Shown: positions 45,703 to 53,718, numbered from the stretch's first letter. The stretch: DNA of 64,000 bases from CAWJEL01 sp964647255 (GCA_964647255.1 CAZYGI010000013.1:5894-69893); one strand, 5' to 3'. The notes: generated from the sequence alone by a model not told the origin. Numbers and translations: made by a program.

Positions 45703-47607
45703 ATGCGAGGCGATTTCTCACGTTCGACATTTGATCCCAAGCAACACTACACCACCGTGCGCATGCAACAGGGCCGGATGCAGCTTGATGCCGACTGGAA
45801 CGAGCAGATGGACATCCTGTTGCACCTGCTGCGCGTCCAGGCGCAAGACCTGCTAGGCCCTTACGGCGCACCTGCGCGTTCGGCCGGTTTCGCCATCTCG
45901 CTGCCGGAGCGCGGCGGTCTTCAGGACGATCTGCGCATCGCGGCCGGCCGTTACTACGTTGACGGCATCCTGGTGGAAAACGATAGCGACACGTTGTTCC
46001 GTGCGCAACCGTATTGGCCCAATGCTGACCTGCGGGAGGCCATGCATGACGCCGACCGCTGCGTGATCTATCTGGATGTGTGGGAGCGACATCTGAGCGG
46101 CGCCGAGGCGCCGTCGCTCCTCGAGCCTGCCCTGGGCGGCCTCGATACCACCACCCGCACCCAGACCGTGTGGCAGGTGAAACGATGGCCGGCGACCTCC
46201 TCGGACAAAGTTCCCCAACCAGCTACGAACAAGGGCCTGTTGAGCGCATGGAGCCAATGGCGTGATGCGCAGAGCCGACCAGGCGGTTCGGTCGGTCGTG
46301 GCGCGCTGCGCCCCAGGGTGACACCGGCCGGTTACGGCCTGACCAATCAGCTTTATCGGGTCGAAATCCACACCGGAGGCGATGAAGCGACGTTCAAGTG
46401 GTCGCGGAACAACGGCTCGGTCACGTTTGTTGTGACGAGCCTACAATTCAAAGACGCGCTGCTGACGGTCACGTTGGAAGGTGTATCGGCGGCGACGGAC
46501 CTACAGGTGGGCGACTGGTTGGAACTGGCTGATCCGTCGTACGAGCTAAGCTCGCGGCCGGCGCCGCTGTTCAAGATCCACGACTCACCCAACTGGGATT
46601 CCGCGTCCGCGACGGTCAACCTGGTTCCCGCGACCGCTCCGAGCGAACAAGACCGCCAGGAGATCGAGGCCATTGGACAGCACCTATCCCAAGGCAGGCA
46701 GATCCAACTGGATGGCATGCGCACAGTCCTGCGGCGTTGGGACCACAATGAGCATGCCCAGGGGAACAGCGCCGGCCTGGATGGCGCCATCGCGGTGCGA
46801 CCCAACCAGTGGCTGCCCCTTGAAAACGGCATCGAGGTCCGCTTTGAGGGCGCCAGTGACCTGCGCACAGGCGACTACTGGCTTATTCCTGCCCGCAGCG
46901 AGACCGAGGGCTATTCGCTCCTCTGGCCAGTTGAACCCGCACAGGTCAATGCAACCCGCAGTGAGGCGTCAGCCGTCGATCCGACTGCCCCTGAAGCAGC
47001 ATCACAAAGTCTCTCGTATGCGAAGCAACCTGCGCAGCGGATCGAACACCATCTTGCCCCTTTGGCGGTGCTCTTCCGCGACGGAACAGCTCCGGCCGTG
47101 TCCGACCTGCGAACGCTCTTCCAGCCCGTTGTCGGCTTCGAATCTGACGAAACCGCTATCGAGCAACGCCTGCAGGGTGCGATTGACGCGCTGAGGGGCG
47201 AAATCACCCAAATGTCGTCTGCGGTCTACCCGGTGGCCGATCCCAGCGCCGGCCTCGAATCAGGCCAGGTGGTTGCCCTGGATCCGGTCAGCGGCGGCAT
47301 CGAGCTGGCCAAACGCAGCAATGCATCCCTTGTCGTCGGCGTGACGCTCGGTCCCTTTGGCGACTGGGAGGAGCGGAAACAGGCAACCCCAAGCTACCGG
47401 GTAGCGCAAACCGGCCGCCACCAATGCCTGGTGCGCGGTCGGATTGAGCCCGGCGACCTGCTGGTACCCTCGGATGTGCCCGGCTATGCCATGTCGGCAG
47501 GACTGATTATCCAGCCAGGCGCGGTGATCGGCAAGGCGCTACAGGCCCACCACCCAACCGATGTCAAAGAGGTTGCAACGATCGCCATCATGGTGACCTT
47601 ACAGTAA
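45703..47607 (+). CDS. DUF6519-type injection system-associated protein
   Basis: 634 residues from the ATG at 45703 (AAGG 6 bases upstream); an open frame from 45655 is longer but lacks a site. The N-terminus MRGDFSRSTFDPKQHYTTV followed by RMQQGRMQLDADWNEQMDI is characteristic of DUF6519 proteins that accompany eCIS clusters. The central part is beta-rich (VEIHTGGDEATFKWSRNNGS) and the C-terminus resembles a virion-protein-like domain (VVALDPVSGGIELAKRS). Its exact role is not known; being placed after the baseplate genes it may be a particle-surface or tail-fiber component. Confidence 0.85.
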   Translation: MRGDFSRSTFDPKQHYTTVRMQQGRMQLDADWNEQMDILLHLLRVQAQDLLGPYGAPARSAGFAISLPERGGLQDDLRIAAGRYYVDGILVENDSDTLFRAQPYWPNADLREAMHDADRCVIYLDVWERHLSGAEAPSLLEPALGGLDTTTRTQTVWQVKRWPATSSDKVPQPATNKGLLSAWSQWRDAQSRPGGSVGRGALRPRVTPAGYGLTNQLYRVEIHTGGDEATFKWSRNNGSVTFVVTSLQFKDALLTVTLEGVSAATDLQVGDWLELADPSYELSSRPAPLFKIHDSPNWDSASATVNLVPATAPSEQDRQEIEAIGQHLSQGRQIQLDGMRTVLRRWDHNEHAQGNSAGLDGAIAVRPNQWLPLENGIEVRFEGASDLRTGDYWLIPARSETEGYSLLWPVEPAQVNATRSEASAVDPTAPEAASQSLSYAKQPAQRIEHHLAPLAVLFRDGTAPAVSDLRTLFQPVVGFESDETAIEQRLQGAIDALRGEITQMSSAVYPVADPSAGLESGQVVALDPVSGGIELAKRSNASLVVGVTLGPFGDWEERKQATPSYRVAQTGRHQCLVRGRIEPGDLLVPSDVPGYAMSAGLIIQPGAVIGKALQAHHPTDVKEVATIAIMVTLQ

Positions 47608-47619
47608 GGAGGATGGATC

Positions 47620-48396
47620 ATGATTAACTTCAAGAATGGGGGCTTTCTGCTGGGATTGCTGGCGGGTGCGGCGCTGACGGCGCTGTTAGGCATCTTCGTG
47701 CTGACGCTGATCCAAACCGCCAGGCCTGCGCCGGTCGTGACGCCAACCGACACGCCCACAACCGAGCCAACGCACACGCCTACACCAGTCACGCTAACCG
47801 ACACGCCCACAACCGAGCCAACGTACACGCCCACACCAGTCATGCTAACCGACACGCCCACAACCGAGCCAACGTACACGCCCACCCAGACGCCTACACC
47901 GGCTACGCCTACGGTTACCCCGGCAGTGCCATCTGTGACCCCAAACACTGTGGGTGGATCCGGGGGGAGTCCCTATTCGTTAGCCTGTCCGCCAGGATCC
48001 GCGGCCACTGGCATCCAGGGGCGGGCTGGTAGTAACGTCAACCAGGTGCGGGTGCGGTGTCAGGGCATCGTCGATGCGACGCTCTCCGGGGCGAGCTCAA
48101 CGACAGCCAGCGCGGGCGGCGGGGGAGGCTCTCCCTATGACCTGGGCTGCCCCGCTGGCTACGTTGTAGTAGGCATCCGCGGGAGGGTCGGGAACGGTGG
48201 CGCAGGGGTCGTGGATATGCTGGGCGTTGACTGCGCCGCACCGGCGGGAGGCCCCACGTTTACCACCGCCTCGGTTGGGACGATCTTCGGCGGTTCAATC
48301 GAGTATAGCCTGAGGTGCCCAGCCGGCACGATCGTCAGGGGTCTGCAAGGAAGAGCAGGGGACCTCGTCGACGCCATCGGGCTGCAATGCCAATAG
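47620..48396 (+). CDS. Membrane-anchored Thr/Pro-rich protein with threefold lectin-like domain
   Basis: 258 residues with AAGGAGG 8 bases before the ATG. An N-terminal membrane helix (residues 8-32, LLAGAALTALLGIFVLTLI) is followed by a Thr/Pro stalk made of 17-residue DNA-encoded repeats (DTPTTEPTYTPTPVMLT type). The C-terminal 140 residues consist of three units of about 45 residues, each with a GGSxxYxLxCPxG turn, a GxxGRxG turn and a final Cys. This threefold pattern fits a beta-prism like VMO-I or jacalin-type lectins. It is the last gene of the operon and might present a carbohydrate-binding head on a stalk; that is inferred. Confidence 0.8.
   Translation: MINFKNGGFLLGLLAGAALTALLGIFVLTLIQTARPAPVVTPTDTPTTEPTHTPTPVTLTDTPTTEPTYTPTPVMLTDTPTTEPTYTPTQTPTPATPTVTPAVPSVTPNTVGGSGGSPYSLACPPGSAATGIQGRAGSNVNQVRVRCQGIVDATLSGASSTTASAGGGGGSPYDLGCPAGYVVVGIRGRVGNGGAGVVDMLGVDCAAPAGGPTFTTASVGTIFGGSIEYSLRCPAGTIVRGLQGRAGDLVDAIGLQCQ
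47746..47887 (+). repeat. 51-bp tandem repeat encoding a Thr/Pro stalk
   Basis: Units begin at 47746, 47797 and 47848 (the third is partial). Each encodes 17 residues of the TDTPTTEPT type. Copy number changes would lengthen or shorten the stalk in frame. Confidence 0.85.
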
Positions 48397-48525
48397 GCGC
48401 GACTGCGAGCAGCCGCGCAACCGGTCTCTGTGCCCGGTTTCAGCCTGTCAGACGGCGCCTGAAGTGCTATCGTTGGAGGCCGCGCGCGCTGCTCGTGAGC
48501 GTCCCAGACGCAAAGGAGTCATAGA

Positions 48526-48592
48526 CCGCCGGCAAAGCCGGCGGCTTGAGATTTGAGCCGCTCAAAGCGGCTAGCGGAGCGCCTGACGGCGC
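48526..48592. repeat. Three consecutive perfect hairpins downstream of the operon
   Basis: CCGCCGGC/GCCGGCGG (48526-48544, loop AAA), AGCCGCT/AGCGGCT (48556-48572) and GCGCC/GGCGC (48579-48592) follow each other. No gene is present between 48397 and 48845. Together with the hairpin at 48812-48828 the segment has the look of a short hairpin-bounded element such as a non-autonomous IS200/IS605-like remnant, or of stacked extragenic palindromes. Confidence 0.55.
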
Positions 48593-48811
48593 GTCTGAAG
48601 CACGTTTCGCCGTGCCAATTGACATGCGTCTGCCGTCCAGTTCGGGGAACACAACCAAACGATGCCTCTATGTGCGACATCGCGCTTGCAGCCCGATCTC
48701 GTGTACGCTAGACTGTCTTGGGAGTCGTGCAGAGCCACCTTGCGGGAATCTTGAGCGGTTCACGCTGGCGGATTCCACACGACTCCCGGAACTGTCAAAC
48801 TCTACAAGTCT

Positions 48812-48837
48812 CCCCGGCAGAGCCGGGGGTTTCCCTT
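48812..48837 (+). terminator. Rho-independent terminator candidate
   Basis: CCCCGGC at 48812-48818 pairs with GCCGGGG at 48822-48828 around AGA and is followed by a T-rich stretch (GTTTCCCTTTT). It is a good candidate terminator for the plus-strand injection system operon, about 420 bases after its last stop. Confidence 0.6.
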
Positions 48838-48845
48838 TTCAATGA

Positions 48846-48996
48846 TCATGCCAGCAAAGGGTACTTCTGCCACACCGGCCGATCGGCCGCATCATAGTCC
48901 CATTGGGTGACGAACGTGCCGCCGCCCGTTCCGCTGACGACTTTGGTCGCTTGGGGTCACGCAGCCGCGCGTCGTAGGTCCAACTGGCTCTGCCGG
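48846..48996 (-). pseudogene. RHS-repeat protein relic
   Basis: On the minus strand, one frame reads GTFVTQWDYDAADRPVWQKYP and then a stop at 48846. This is a typical RHS/YD repeat. The preceding SWTYDARLR part is in a different frame, so a frameshift separates them. No ribosome binding site or full-length gene is left. The relic sits immediately next to the 3' end of the PLD-family gene. Confidence 0.65.
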
Positions 48997-49016
48997 AACT
49001 ATCGCTCAGGCTGCGC

Positions 49017-49099
49017 TCACGGCGTCACATCCCAGTCGTACCAGAACACGTCCGCCAGGTAGCGATAAGCCGCATCCGAACCCACCAGCAGCGCCATCT
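49017..49099. repeat. 83-bp direct repeat, right copy
   Basis: This is the 3' end of the PLD-family gene and matches 21627-21709 at 81 of 83 positions in the same orientation. The two copies enclose the contractile injection system operon and the RHS relic. Confidence 0.85.
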
Positions 49100-50942
49100 C
49101 CCGGTTGAGCTTGGCCGAGACCTCCCCGCCGTTCAGGCTGCCGGCCACAACCCACCCCTGGCCGCCGATCTGCGCCAACACCAGCTTGTTGTGGATGCCG
49201 GCCCCGGTCGGGTTGCGCCGCCGCGCCTGCAAGTCCAGCCCTTCACTTTGGGCGATATAGCTCAAATACTCCACCGTGCGCAGGTTGCTGCGCGGGCTCT
49301 CCAGATCCTGGTTGTCGAAGAACGCGTCCAGCAGCACGCGCACGGTCGCGCCTCGCCGCGCGGCCGCGATGTAGGCCAGCAGCCGCGGGTTGGGATCGGC
49401 GGTCACATTGCTGCTCTCCGCGCCAAAATACGTATTTTCATACAGCTGCTCCACCAGGATCGTGTCGCCCGCCCCGGCGCGGTTCACCAGCCCCAGCAGG
49501 CTGTCCTGGTCTCGCAGCGCCTGCTCCGGCGAGTGAATAAGCTGGAAGGTGAACGTCCCTTCGGCGAAGAGCGGCAGTGGCTTGCGGATCGGATAGAAGC
49601 TGCCGCCGGACTCGTACGACGGGATATAACCGCTTGGCGGCGCGCCCAGGGTCACGTCGCCGGCATCCCAAACCCAGATGTCCTGCTGGACACCCGGCGC
49701 GATGTCGGCGTCCATGATGGCGGTCAGCTCTGCCACCACCGACGGCGCATCGGTCGCCAGGTACACCCCGCGGCGGCCGAGCGTGCCGTCACTCTTGTCA
49801 TCGTCGGGGAACGCCTCTGCATTCGGGTTCTCGCTGCCGATCAGCGCTGTGTCGCCGTCCAGCACCCAGAACTTGCCGTGCTGGTAGGTGTAGCGGTCAT
49901 GGATGCCGGCCGCCGAATTCGAACGAAAGTAATACGCGCGGCCGCCGGCCTGGACGATCTGCTGCACGATCCACCGCTGCTGGTCGCTGATCCCGCCGGG
50001 CGGAGCGCCTTCCAAGATCATCTCGACCGCGACGCCCGCGCGCGCCCGTGCAACCAAGATCTCGCCCAACCGCGCGTTATCGAATGTATATCCCTCGAAG
50101 CGGATGCTGACGTGCGCCCCTTGGAGAAGCGCCTTGAGCGCCGCAAAGGAGTTGTCCGGCGCGAGGAAAACCTCCAGGGTCGCCGCCTCTGTGGCGACGT
50201 GCGGCACAAAGAAGCGCTCCAGTTGCCAGCCGGGATATTGTGCCTTTCGGCCGTTGATGAGGTCGTCCGGATCCGAGGCCCAATCCGCTCGGGTGTCGGT
50301 GTCGGCAACGGGCAGGCCGGTGCGCTGATCCAGCTTGCGGTACAGGATCTGACCTGCCTCGCCAAAGTTTACAGAGGGCTTGTACGGGGTGACTGCCGCG
50401 CCGCGCCAGCCAGCCGAAACGACGTCGCCGCCTTCGTAAACCAGGACATCGCTGTAGCTGCCGCTCGGACTGCCCAGCGTCACTCGTCCGCCGGTGTTGC
50501 CCAATGTGAACGCCGTGCCGGTCAAATCCGGCACCGCCGGATCGGTGTCGCCGCCGTACTCACACGCCGGCTTGAACCCGAAAGTTAGCGTGAAAGAAAC
50601 CGCCTTGCGGGCGCACCACAACTTGGTTTGCGCGTCCAGGGCCATTCCGTTCGGAAATGCCACCGTGCGGCTGCCCACCGTCACCTTCCAGCCCGCCAAA
50701 GATGCCGCGGCCGAGAGTGGGTTGTAGACCTGAAACGCCTCGTCCGGCTCGCCGGACAGATACGTGTCATAGTACAACGCGGAGAGCAGCAGGGGCGGAT
50801 CGCCGGTGCGAAAGCTACGTCCGATCAAGGGCAGGTAAACGCGACGGGGTGGGGGCGCTGCCGGCCCGCCGTAAGCAGGCACAGCCATAGCAAGCGCCAC
50901 ACTGGAGATCAAGACCGCCAGGAGCAACGGGCGAGGTCGCAT
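49017..50942 (-). CDS. Secreted phospholipase D-family protein with lamin-tail domain
   Basis: 641 residues. A signal peptide (1-25) is followed by a lamin-tail-like domain (about 45-170). Two PLD-type half-domains follow: the first with HGKFWVLDGD and GSENPN, the second with HNKLVLAQ and GSLNGG, i.e. the paired HxK motifs of the PLD superfamily. The second lacks the usual Asp spaced four residues after the Lys, so activity on phosphodiesters is likely but not certain. The last 28 codons are repeated 27 kb away at 21627-21709. It may be an extracellular nuclease or lipase; the substrate cannot be read from sequence. Confidence 0.88.
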   Translation of the reverse strand: MRPRPLLLAVLISSVALAMAVPAYGGPAAPPPRRVYLPLIGRSFRTGDPPLLLSALYYDTYLSGEPDEAFQVYNPLSAAASLAGWKVTVGSRTVAFPNGMALDAQTKLWCARKAVSFTLTFGFKPACEYGGDTDPAVPDLTGTAFTLGNTGGRVTLGSPSGSYSDVLVYEGGDVVSAGWRGAAVTPYKPSVNFGEAGQILYRKLDQRTGLPVADTDTRADWASDPDDLINGRKAQYPGWQLERFFVPHVATEAATLEVFLAPDNSFAALKALLQGAHVSIRFEGYTFDNARLGEILVARARAGVAVEMILEGAPPGGISDQQRWIVQQIVQAGGRAYYFRSNSAAGIHDRYTYQHGKFWVLDGDTALIGSENPNAEAFPDDDKSDGTLGRRGVYLATDAPSVVAELTAIMDADIAPGVQQDIWVWDAGDVTLGAPPSGYIPSYESGGSFYPIRKPLPLFAEGTFTFQLIHSPEQALRDQDSLLGLVNRAGAGDTILVEQLYENTYFGAESSNVTADPNPRLLAYIAAARRGATVRVLLDAFFDNQDLESPRSNLRTVEYLSYIAQSEGLDLQARRRNPTGAGIHNKLVLAQIGGQGWVVAGSLNGGEVSAKLNREMALLVGSDAAYRYLADVFWYDWDVTP

Positions 50943-50950
50943 GATTAGCC

Positions 50951-51184
50951 TTAACTGCCATCAGAACCTATGCGGAGCAGGACGTCCATCGGTTCATCCC
51001 GCACCACAGCGCCATGCGGACACGCTGAAACACACACCAGGCAGGCCCGGCAGCGCACATGCTGGATGATGGGCAGATCACCGCGCTCCGGCTGGACGAT
51101 GGCGCGTGTGCGGCAGACAACCCGGACCTGACAGGTCGAGCACGTCCGGCATAGGGACCGATCCACGCGAGGAAGCGTTCGCAT
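50951..51184 (-). CDS. Ferredoxin-like 4Fe-4S protein
   Basis: 77 residues with GGAG upstream of the ATG. Two cysteine clusters are visible: CRTCSTCQVRVVC near residue 12 and CRACLVCVSACP near residue 45. The second is a regular CxxCxxCxxxCP 4Fe-4S motif. The first has wider spacing to the fourth Cys, so the second cluster may be altered or absent. It lies just before the PLD gene on the same strand and is divergent from fumarate hydratase. It is probably a small electron carrier or a subunit of a larger redox enzyme encoded elsewhere. Confidence 0.85.
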   Translation of the reverse strand: MRTLPRVDRSLCRTCSTCQVRVVCRTRAIVQPERGDLPIIQHVRCRACLVCVSACPHGAVVRDEPMDVLLRIGSDGS

Positions 51185-51238
51185 CGCAAAAACTCCGCCC
51201 GGAGTATAGCGCGGGATAGCATACGCGGCAAATCGTGA

Positions 51239-51267
51239 TTGACACCGCGCCCCTCAGGTGTTATAGT
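51239..51267 (+). promoter_or_regulatory. Sigma-70-type promoter of the fumarate hydratase genes
   Basis: TTGACA at 51239-51244 and TATAGT at 51262-51267 with a 17-base spacer. This gives a leader of roughly 55-60 bases before the ATG at 51331. Confidence 0.85.
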
Positions 51268-51330
51268 GGCCTCGTCAGCACGCTGCCGGAACCCGGCACA
51301 TTCTCACCTTAATCCGCACGGGGGCCAGAT

Positions 51331-52200
51331 ATGGAAAACCTCGTCCCGCACTTTGTCGAGTTGATCCGCCGCGCATCCACTGATCTGCCCGCGGACATGG
51401 AATCTGCCCTGCGCCAGGCGCGGGAAAACGAAAATCCCGGCTCTGCGGCGCAAACCACGCTCGATGCCATCCTGGAGAACGTCCGCCTGTCGCGAGCGGG
51501 CTCCACCCCGATCTGCCAGGACACTGGCACGCCGATCTTCTATGTCTACTACCCGGCCGGCTGGTCAACCCTGGCGCTCAAGAAACAGATACGCGAGGCG
51601 GTCGCCGAGGCAACGGCAAAATCGTACCTGCGCCCCAACTCGGTGGATAGCCTCACCGGCAAAAACCCGGGCAACAACCTGGGCGACGACTTCCCTTCCT
51701 TCCACTTCGAGGAATGGGAGGAGGACACTCTCAAAGTAGATCTGATGTTGAAGGGCGGCGGCTGCGAAAACGTCGGTGCACAGTACAGCCTGCCCGACAC
51801 GCGCCTCGACGCCAACCGGGACCTGGAAGGGGTGCGCCGCGCGGTGCTCGATGCGGTGCAGCAGGCCCAAGGGATGGGCTGCGCGCCTGCGGTGATCGGC
51901 GTGGCGGTGGGCGGCGACCGGGGCACCAGTTATATCAAGTCCAAGGAGCAGTTCTATCGCCCGCTGGACGATGAAAGCCCCGATCCACGGCTTGCAGCGC
52001 TGGAGAAGCGGCTGACACAGGAAGCAAACACCCTGGGCATCGGCCCGATGGGGTTTGGGGGCAAGACCACCGTGCTATCGGTCAAGATTGACTCGTTGGA
52101 GCGCCTGCCTGCCAGCTACTTCGTCACCGCGTCGTATATGTGTTGGGCGGACCGCCGGCGGACCATGATCTACCGAAACGGCGAAGTGACGATTCAATGA
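51331..52200 (+). CDS. Class I fumarate hydratase, alpha (Fe-S) subunit
   Basis: 289 residues, the usual length of the separate N-terminal subunit. It holds the three cysteines for the 4Fe-4S cluster: PICQDTG near residue 62, GGGCENVG near 150 and GMGCAPAVIG near 188. The GGDRGTSY and GIGPMGFGGKTT segments are typical of the family. With the beta subunit encoded next it converts fumarate and malate reversibly in the citric acid cycle. The same family includes L-tartrate dehydratase TtdA, which cannot be excluded by sequence alone; central-metabolic fumarase is more likely. Confidence 0.93.
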   Translation: MENLVPHFVELIRRASTDLPADMESALRQARENENPGSAAQTTLDAILENVRLSRAGSTPICQDTGTPIFYVYYPAGWSTLALKKQIREAVAEATAKSYLRPNSVDSLTGKNPGNNLGDDFPSFHFEEWEEDTLKVDLMLKGGGCENVGAQYSLPDTRLDANRDLEGVRRAVLDAVQQAQGMGCAPAVIGVAVGGDRGTSYIKSKEQFYRPLDDESPDPRLAALEKRLTQEANTLGIGPMGFGGKTTVLSVKIDSLERLPASYFVTASYMCWADRRRTMIYRNGEVTIQ

Positions 52201-52270
52201 CGTGAAGCGTGGAGCGGACGTGTTCGCTCCACGCTCTCTGCTCCACATCTCGCGCCGAGGAGCTCTCCGT

Positions 52271-52888
52271 ATGGCTACTGTAGATTTGCGTATCCCGATC
52301 AGCGAAGAAAGCATTCGTGCACTGCACGTGGGCGATCAGGTGCGCCTGTACGGCGTCATCGTCACCGCGCGCGATGCTGCGCATAAATACATCAAAGACA
52401 CCTTCTTCCACAGCGCCGTGCCCGAGGCCGAACGGCCGGTACACGACGAGCTGAAACGGCTATGGGCCGGCGGTGCGATGTACCACTGCGGTCCGGTGGT
52501 CAGCCGCGACGATGCGGGGCGCTGGCACTTCGTCTCCGCCGGACCGACCACCAGCATCCGGGAAGAACCCTATGAGGCGGATGTGATCGCCTATTTCGGC
52601 CTGCGCGCAATCATCGGCAAGGGCGGCATGGGACCAAAAACGTTAGCCGCATGCCAGAAATCAGGCGCGGTCTATCTGCACGCCATCGGCGGTGCGGCAA
52701 CCCTGATTGCCAGTTATGTCAAAGAAGTTGTGACCGTGTTCAAGAAGGATGAGTTGGGGGTGCCTGAGGCGTTCTGGGTAGTGCGCGTCGAAGGTTTTCC
52801 CGCTGTAGTCACCATGGATGCCCACGGCCAGAGCCTCCACGAGCAGATATACGAGGCATCAAAACAGAAGCTGGCCGAGCTGCTGTAG
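52271..52888 (+). CDS. Class I fumarate hydratase, beta subunit
   Basis: 205 residues from the ATG at 52271 (GAGGAG upstream). It has the beta-subunit pattern: LRIPISEESIRALHVGDQVRLYG, the substrate-binding GPTTSIREEPYEAD segment, IIGKGGMGPKT and YLHAIGGAATLIA. It starts 70 bases after the alpha subunit and forms the second half of the two-chain enzyme. It ends near a strong hairpin. A tartrate dehydratase TtdB role is a less likely alternative. Confidence 0.93.
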   Translation: MATVDLRIPISEESIRALHVGDQVRLYGVIVTARDAAHKYIKDTFFHSAVPEAERPVHDELKRLWAGGAMYHCGPVVSRDDAGRWHFVSAGPTTSIREEPYEADVIAYFGLRAIIGKGGMGPKTLAACQKSGAVYLHAIGGAATLIASYVKEVVTVFKKDELGVPEAFWVVRVEGFPAVVTMDAHGQSLHEQIYEASKQKLAELL

Positions 52889-52895
52889 CAAGTAC

Positions 52896-52946
52896 GCGCC
52901 GAGGCGCAAAGCGCAGCTTATCGCTGGCAACTTTGCGCCTCGGCGC
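52896..52946. terminator. Perfect 16-bp hairpin between convergent genes
   Basis: GCGCCGAGGCGCAAAG at 52896-52911 pairs perfectly with 52931-52946 around a 19-base loop, between the stops of the fumarate hydratase beta gene and the minus-strand 65-residue gene. It has no long T-run but its strength and place fit a bidirectional terminator. Confidence 0.6.
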
Positions 52947-52975
52947 TAGGCTACCTGGTGAGCGCGTTTGACGCG

Positions 52976-53173
52976 CTAGACCATTCCGGGCAGCTTGTCC
53001 GGGTCGCCGCAGTGCCGGTGCTCGATCTCAGTAATCTTTCTACGCAACCGGCGCACGAAATCCAGGGCCGCTTCCGCGTCCTCATCCTGCACGATCATCT
53101 TTACTTCGACCACTTCTTCCGGCGAAAGCGGCACGCCGACCCCGAACGGCTTTGCTGAACTGTACTGGCTCAT
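52976..53173 (-). CDS. Small hypothetical protein divergent from the CsoR-family gene
   Basis: 65 residues with GGAGGG before the ATG. The sequence is polar and probably helical (SPEEVVEVKMIVQDEDAEAALDFVRRLRRKI) with a single Cys near the end. I recognise no family. It is divergent from the CsoR-type regulator with the palindromic operator in between, so it may be under the same control. Confidence 0.6.
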   Translation of the reverse strand: MSQYSSAKPFGVGVPLSPEEVVEVKMIVQDEDAEAALDFVRRLRRKITEIEHRHCGDPDKLPGMV

Positions 53174-53213
53174 GCTCCCTCCCGGATTTGACGCTCGATC
53201 CCGACAGCGATAT

Positions 53214-53231
53214 ACTATACCCCAGTATAGT
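53214..53231. promoter_or_regulatory. Palindromic operator of the CsoR-family regulator
   Basis: ACTATAC at 53214-53220 and GTATAGT at 53225-53231 form a perfect 7-bp inverted repeat around CCCA. It resembles the G/C-centred A/T-flanked operators known for CsoR-family proteins. It lies 37 bases before the regulator start and 41 bases before the divergent start, so autoregulation is likely. Confidence 0.75.
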
Positions 53232-53267
53232 TATGCGTATGGCGGGTGTCAAATCGCCGGGGGGACT

Positions 53268-53537
53268 ATGGAACTGCAATCGCCTGAGGTCAAGTCGGAC
53301 CTGGCGGCTCGGTTGAAACGGATCGAAGGCCAGGTGCGGGGCGTAGAAAAGATGGTTGAAGAGGAGCGCGAGTGCACCGACATCTTGCAGCAGATGACGG
53401 CGATCCGCTCCGCGATGCATCAGGCGAGCCTGGTGTTGGCCCGCTCGTACGCGGCGCGCTGCCTGGCTGAACCGACCCGGGGCAACCTGGACGACATGCT
53501 CGACCAACTCATGGCGACGCTGCGCAAGTTGGAGTGA
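53268..53537 (+). CDS. CsoR/RcnR-family regulator with Cys-Tyr-Cys in place of Cys-His-Cys
   Basis: 89 residues; the all-helical CsoR fold is seen in RLKRIEGQVRGVEKMVEEE and CTDILQQMTAIRSAMHQASL. The usual copper ligands are Cys36, His61 and Cys65. Here C36 and C65 are kept but position 61 is Tyr. That argues against a normal Cu(I) sensor and brings it closer to the two-cysteine persulfide sensors (CstR type). A thioredoxin gene lies downstream, which fits sulfur or redox control. Family membership is firm; the inducer is inferred. Confidence 0.88.
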   Translation: MELQSPEVKSDLAARLKRIEGQVRGVEKMVEEERECTDILQQMTAIRSAMHQASLVLARSYAARCLAEPTRGNLDDMLDQLMATLRKLE

Positions 53538-53548
53538 GGAGGGCTGCA

Positions 53549-53623
53549 ATGACGGTAATGGACCTGCTGTTCGGTGCCTTGTTTGTATTCTTGCTGATCA
53601 ACATGTTCCGCGGCGGCGGCTGA
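53549..53623 (+). CDS. 24-residue single-helix membrane peptide
   Basis: A short frame with GAGGAGG 7 bases before the ATG encodes a peptide of 24 residues with one hydrophobic helix (MDLLFGALFVFLLINMF) and a polar RGGG end. It starts 11 bases after the regulator stop. The strong ribosome binding site, the clear membrane helix and the tight spacing suggest that it is a real gene. The function is unknown. Confidence 0.6.
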   Translation: MTVMDLLFGALFVFLLINMFRGGG

Positions 53624-53718
53624 GCATCATCAGGCGTATGCCGGCCCCGTGCGGGCAGCCCAAAGCCAGATGAACAGCACGCCAGACAATCAAGCGACTG
53701 AATGGAGAGTTGAGCATC

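Noticed and set aside
21627..49099. Prophage
   Set aside because: No capsid, terminase, portal, integrase or lysis genes are present, while DUF4255, the Pvc15-like ATPase and DUF6519 are typical of eCIS clusters.
21627..49099. Type VI secretion system
   Set aside because: No TssJLM membrane complex, TssB/TssC pair or ClpV gene is present; the single sheath, PAAR-like tip, DUF4255 and AAA+ set fits the eCIS branch.
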